Shown here one piece after another: positions 62,201 to 64,000 of a stretch of DNA of 64,000 nt (positions within the stretch are counted from its first letter, which is position 1; each line of letters starts with the position of its first letter). Below the pieces are notes generated by a model. The model searched no databases. It was not told where the DNA came from and saw only the letters and a list, made by a program, of their open reading frames with translations. Source of the stretch: Zopfochytrium polystomum (taxonomy: Eukaryota; Chytridiomycota; Chytridiomycetes; Chytridiales; Chytridiaceae); the NCBI GenBank assembly GCA_025765615.1, contig JAIVFJ010000041.1, forward strand, positions 1 through 64,000. Direction: 5' to 3'. Position numbers and translations under genes: made by a program.

Positions 62201-63629
62201 AGTAGCCGTGCAAGCGCATGGCAAGGCCTTACTGGGCACGCCAGACTATCTCGCACCCGAGCTTCTCCTAGGATTGGAGCACGGGCCAGGGGTGGATTGG
62301 TGGGCGCTTGGGGTTTGTATGTTCGAGTTTTTGGTAGGAATACCCCCATTCTCTGCAGACAGCCCAGAGCTGATCTTCGCACGGATTTTGGACCACGGTA
62401 AGAGAAGGGTTTCTTTTGAGCTCGGGCTTCTTACAACTGATTCGCCGCAGAAATTGAATGGCCTGAGGAGGAAGAAATTTCGAATGTGGCAAAGAATGTT
62501 GTTTTGCGCCTGCTGAATCCGAGGGTGCCAGAACGATTGAAGGCAGACTCCATTAAAGGGCACGAATTCTTCTCAGTTGTCGATTGGGATCATATGCTTG
62601 ACCATCCAGCTCCGTTCATTCCTGCCCCCGACAACGGCACCGACACAAGCTACTTTGCCCGTGAGTACTCAGTTTTGCCCGCTGTATTCTTGCACACTCA
62701 AATGCTTATCTATTAATAGCGAGAAATACCCGGCCTGACATACTGAAGCTGTCGTCAGTTACGCTAAGCGCCCTAAATGTCGGCAGTGGCTCAGGTAGCC
62801 CTGTCATCCACTCTGAAACGGTCGCCGAAGACCCGGAAGAAGGCAGCAGGGACGGGAACTCTGACGACTCTTCGATAGGCGGCAAAGCCATCGGTGACGG
62901 CGAAGACCCCAGACTGAATCGCCCGAATGAGAGCAGCGACAGTTTGGACGCATCAAACTCTTCAGGAATAGACGGGTCCCGCGAGTCCTTTACGTCAGAC
63001 TCTGGACCGACATCTCGCCATATGAAACGCCGCTCAGCTCCCCCAAAAGCCCCACCGGCGGCGCTTCCGGGGAGACTGTCGAGCGATTCTAGCCTCAACG
63101 ACAGACTCTTTGGCGAGTTTACGTTCCTGAATGTTGACGTTCTCGGCGACGCCAGCCGCGGCCGAACTCCTGCTCAGCTGAACGTGCCTGTTACCGTCGC
63201 GAGCACCGACGACGACGGCGGGGAAGGGAAGGCGAGGGACCACGGATCAGTCGTTGGAGGGTCGTACAGCCGCAGCTCGTCCACTCCGCCGAACTCGAGC
63301 AGTGGCGCAGGCACGCCGACCACATCCGGTCCGGGTACGGGGACCATTGGCGGAAGGTCGGGGTGGCGATTGACGCACCAGGGATCAAATCTATCGACAG
63401 GATCTGGCGCCGGGTCGAGCGAGCAGCTGGAATCGGTTAGTTTTTCTTCTTTTTCTTCTGTTATGATTGTTATTATTATTTGTTCGTCTAACAGCGGAAT
63501 CCAGGAAGAAGCACGGCGACGTCGGCATCGCTCGCTCGGTCTCTTTTTCTAATAATCTGGTGGTATCCCCACATCGGACTTTTTTTCTCTATGGTGTCAA
63601 TGCCATCATTGCAGATCTTATTTTTATAG
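56249..63629 (+). CDS. RIM15: Rim15/Cek1-type (greatwall-family) AGC protein kinase
   Basis: Nutrient-signalling kinase of the greatwall family (Rim15, Cek1, Ppk18). The N-terminal 1,100 or so residues are Ser/Pro/Thr-rich with a helical island ([33 protein letters not shown]). A Rim15-type Cys/His finger follows at about 60,050-60,120 ([20 protein letters not shown]). The kinase domain starts near 61,145: [20 protein letters not shown], the catalytic Lys in [17 protein letters not shown] across an intron, then [12 protein letters not shown] greatwall-type insert of about 90 residues precedes GTPDYLAPE, followed by [19 protein letters not shown]. The C-terminal tail is Ser-rich. Introns include 56646-56716, 58226-58289, 61779-61839 and one at about 63,435-63,494. 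No receiver domain is seen before the stop at 63629; later exons beyond the window remain possible. Confidence 0.9.
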
Positions 63630-64000
63630 AATCTTTTCCTTCTTTTTGCGGTTTACCCTTTTCCCCACTTCCTTTCGGTTTTCCCTTTGCGCTATTAAGT
63701 AGAACCGAACGCTTTTCTTTTTTTTTTTTTTTTTTTAAGCCCCCATCAAGTTTATTGATCTGTTGGACAATCCGATCTGTTGTGCCTCTGCTAAAAAAAA
63801 GCCGGTGAGGGGGGTGCCGAGTGCCACGGGCGCTCTCCTTTTTTCCCTCTTCATGGTTTTAGTGTACTCAGCATTTGTTTAAAAAAAATCTACAGCTTTT
63901 GCTCTGTTTCTCGTCGGGGATAATCAAAAACAAAAGAGAGGGGGAAAAGAAGCATCAACCGGGCGACGGAGAAGCCTCCGGAGGTAGAGTCCGGGAAAGA
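63630..64000. other. 3' flank, T-rich tracts
   Basis: A T tract of about 18 nt lies near 63,718-63,736, and short A runs follow. No coding frame is supported. It could be an intron if the kinase gene continues beyond the window. Confidence 0.5.

Noticed and set aside
1..64000. tRNA, rRNA, transposon or CRISPR signals
   Set aside because: I found no cloverleaf with a convincing T-loop, no rRNA-like block, no transposase or reverse transcriptase frame and no repeat-spacer array. A tRNAscan or RepeatMasker run could still reveal degraded copies.

Overview
The window looks like nuclear DNA of a zoosporic (chytrid-like) fungus. It holds fungal-type genes (a Rim15/Cek1-type kinase, a SulP sulfate permease with STAS domain, HIS2-type histidinol phosphatase, Mediator subunit 12, Paf1-complex Ctr9) beside a full axonemal dynein heavy chain of the DNAH10 (inner-arm I1/f) type. 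The dynein implies a motile flagellum, which rules out most terrestrial fungi. Genes are split by many short introns (about 50-120 nt) and packed on both strands. Species assignment is inference.

Layout. 1-1.6 kb is (GA)n/(GACA)n-rich with no gene. 1.6-3.9 kb (+): two-pass membrane sensor-like protein. 3.9-5.0 kb (+): F-box protein. 5.3-7.7 kb (+): sulfate permease. 8.7-9.3 kb (+): AcpS-type phosphopantetheinyl transferase. 9.35-24.3 kb (-): dynein heavy chain. 25.9-27.6 kb (-): bHLH factor. 28.1-29.9 kb (-): unrecognised coiled-coil protein. 29.9-31.4 kb (-): SET-MYND (SMYD) protein. 31.7-37.9 kb (+): MED12. 38.0-38.8 kb (+): HIT protein. 38.6-41.6 kb (-): Prp28/DDX23 helicase. 41.7-42.7 kb (-): histidinol phosphatase. 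42.9-44.8 kb (+): peptide:N-glycanase joined to an L-type lectin domain. 44.8-46.6 kb (-): UBA-UAS-UBX protein. 47.5-49.3 kb (+): TFIIH subunit Tfb2. 49.4-53.4 kb (-): Ctr9. 53.5-54.8 kb (+): ANP32-like LRR/acidic protein. 54.9-55.4 kb (+): RNA polymerase III subunit C11. 55.5-55.9 kb (+): YCII protein. 56.2-63.6 kb (+): Rim15-like kinase.

Many genes serve nuclear gene expression (Mediator, TFIIH, Paf1C, Pol III, spliceosomal helicase), and two (PNGase and the UBX protein) belong to p97/ubiquitin-linked protein quality control and sit tail to tail about 30 nt apart. I see no operon-like logic beyond short shared divergent promoters and tight convergent 3' ends.

Three things stand out. First, the PNGase ends in a legume-lectin-like domain. 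Second, at least eight introns end in AAG rather than CAG/TAG, several at positions fixed by conserved protein motifs. Third, about eleven conserved coding positions need one base skipped to keep frame, always in the same sense and mostly in short homopolymers. This looks like residual base overcalls, but it matters for anyone using these gene models.
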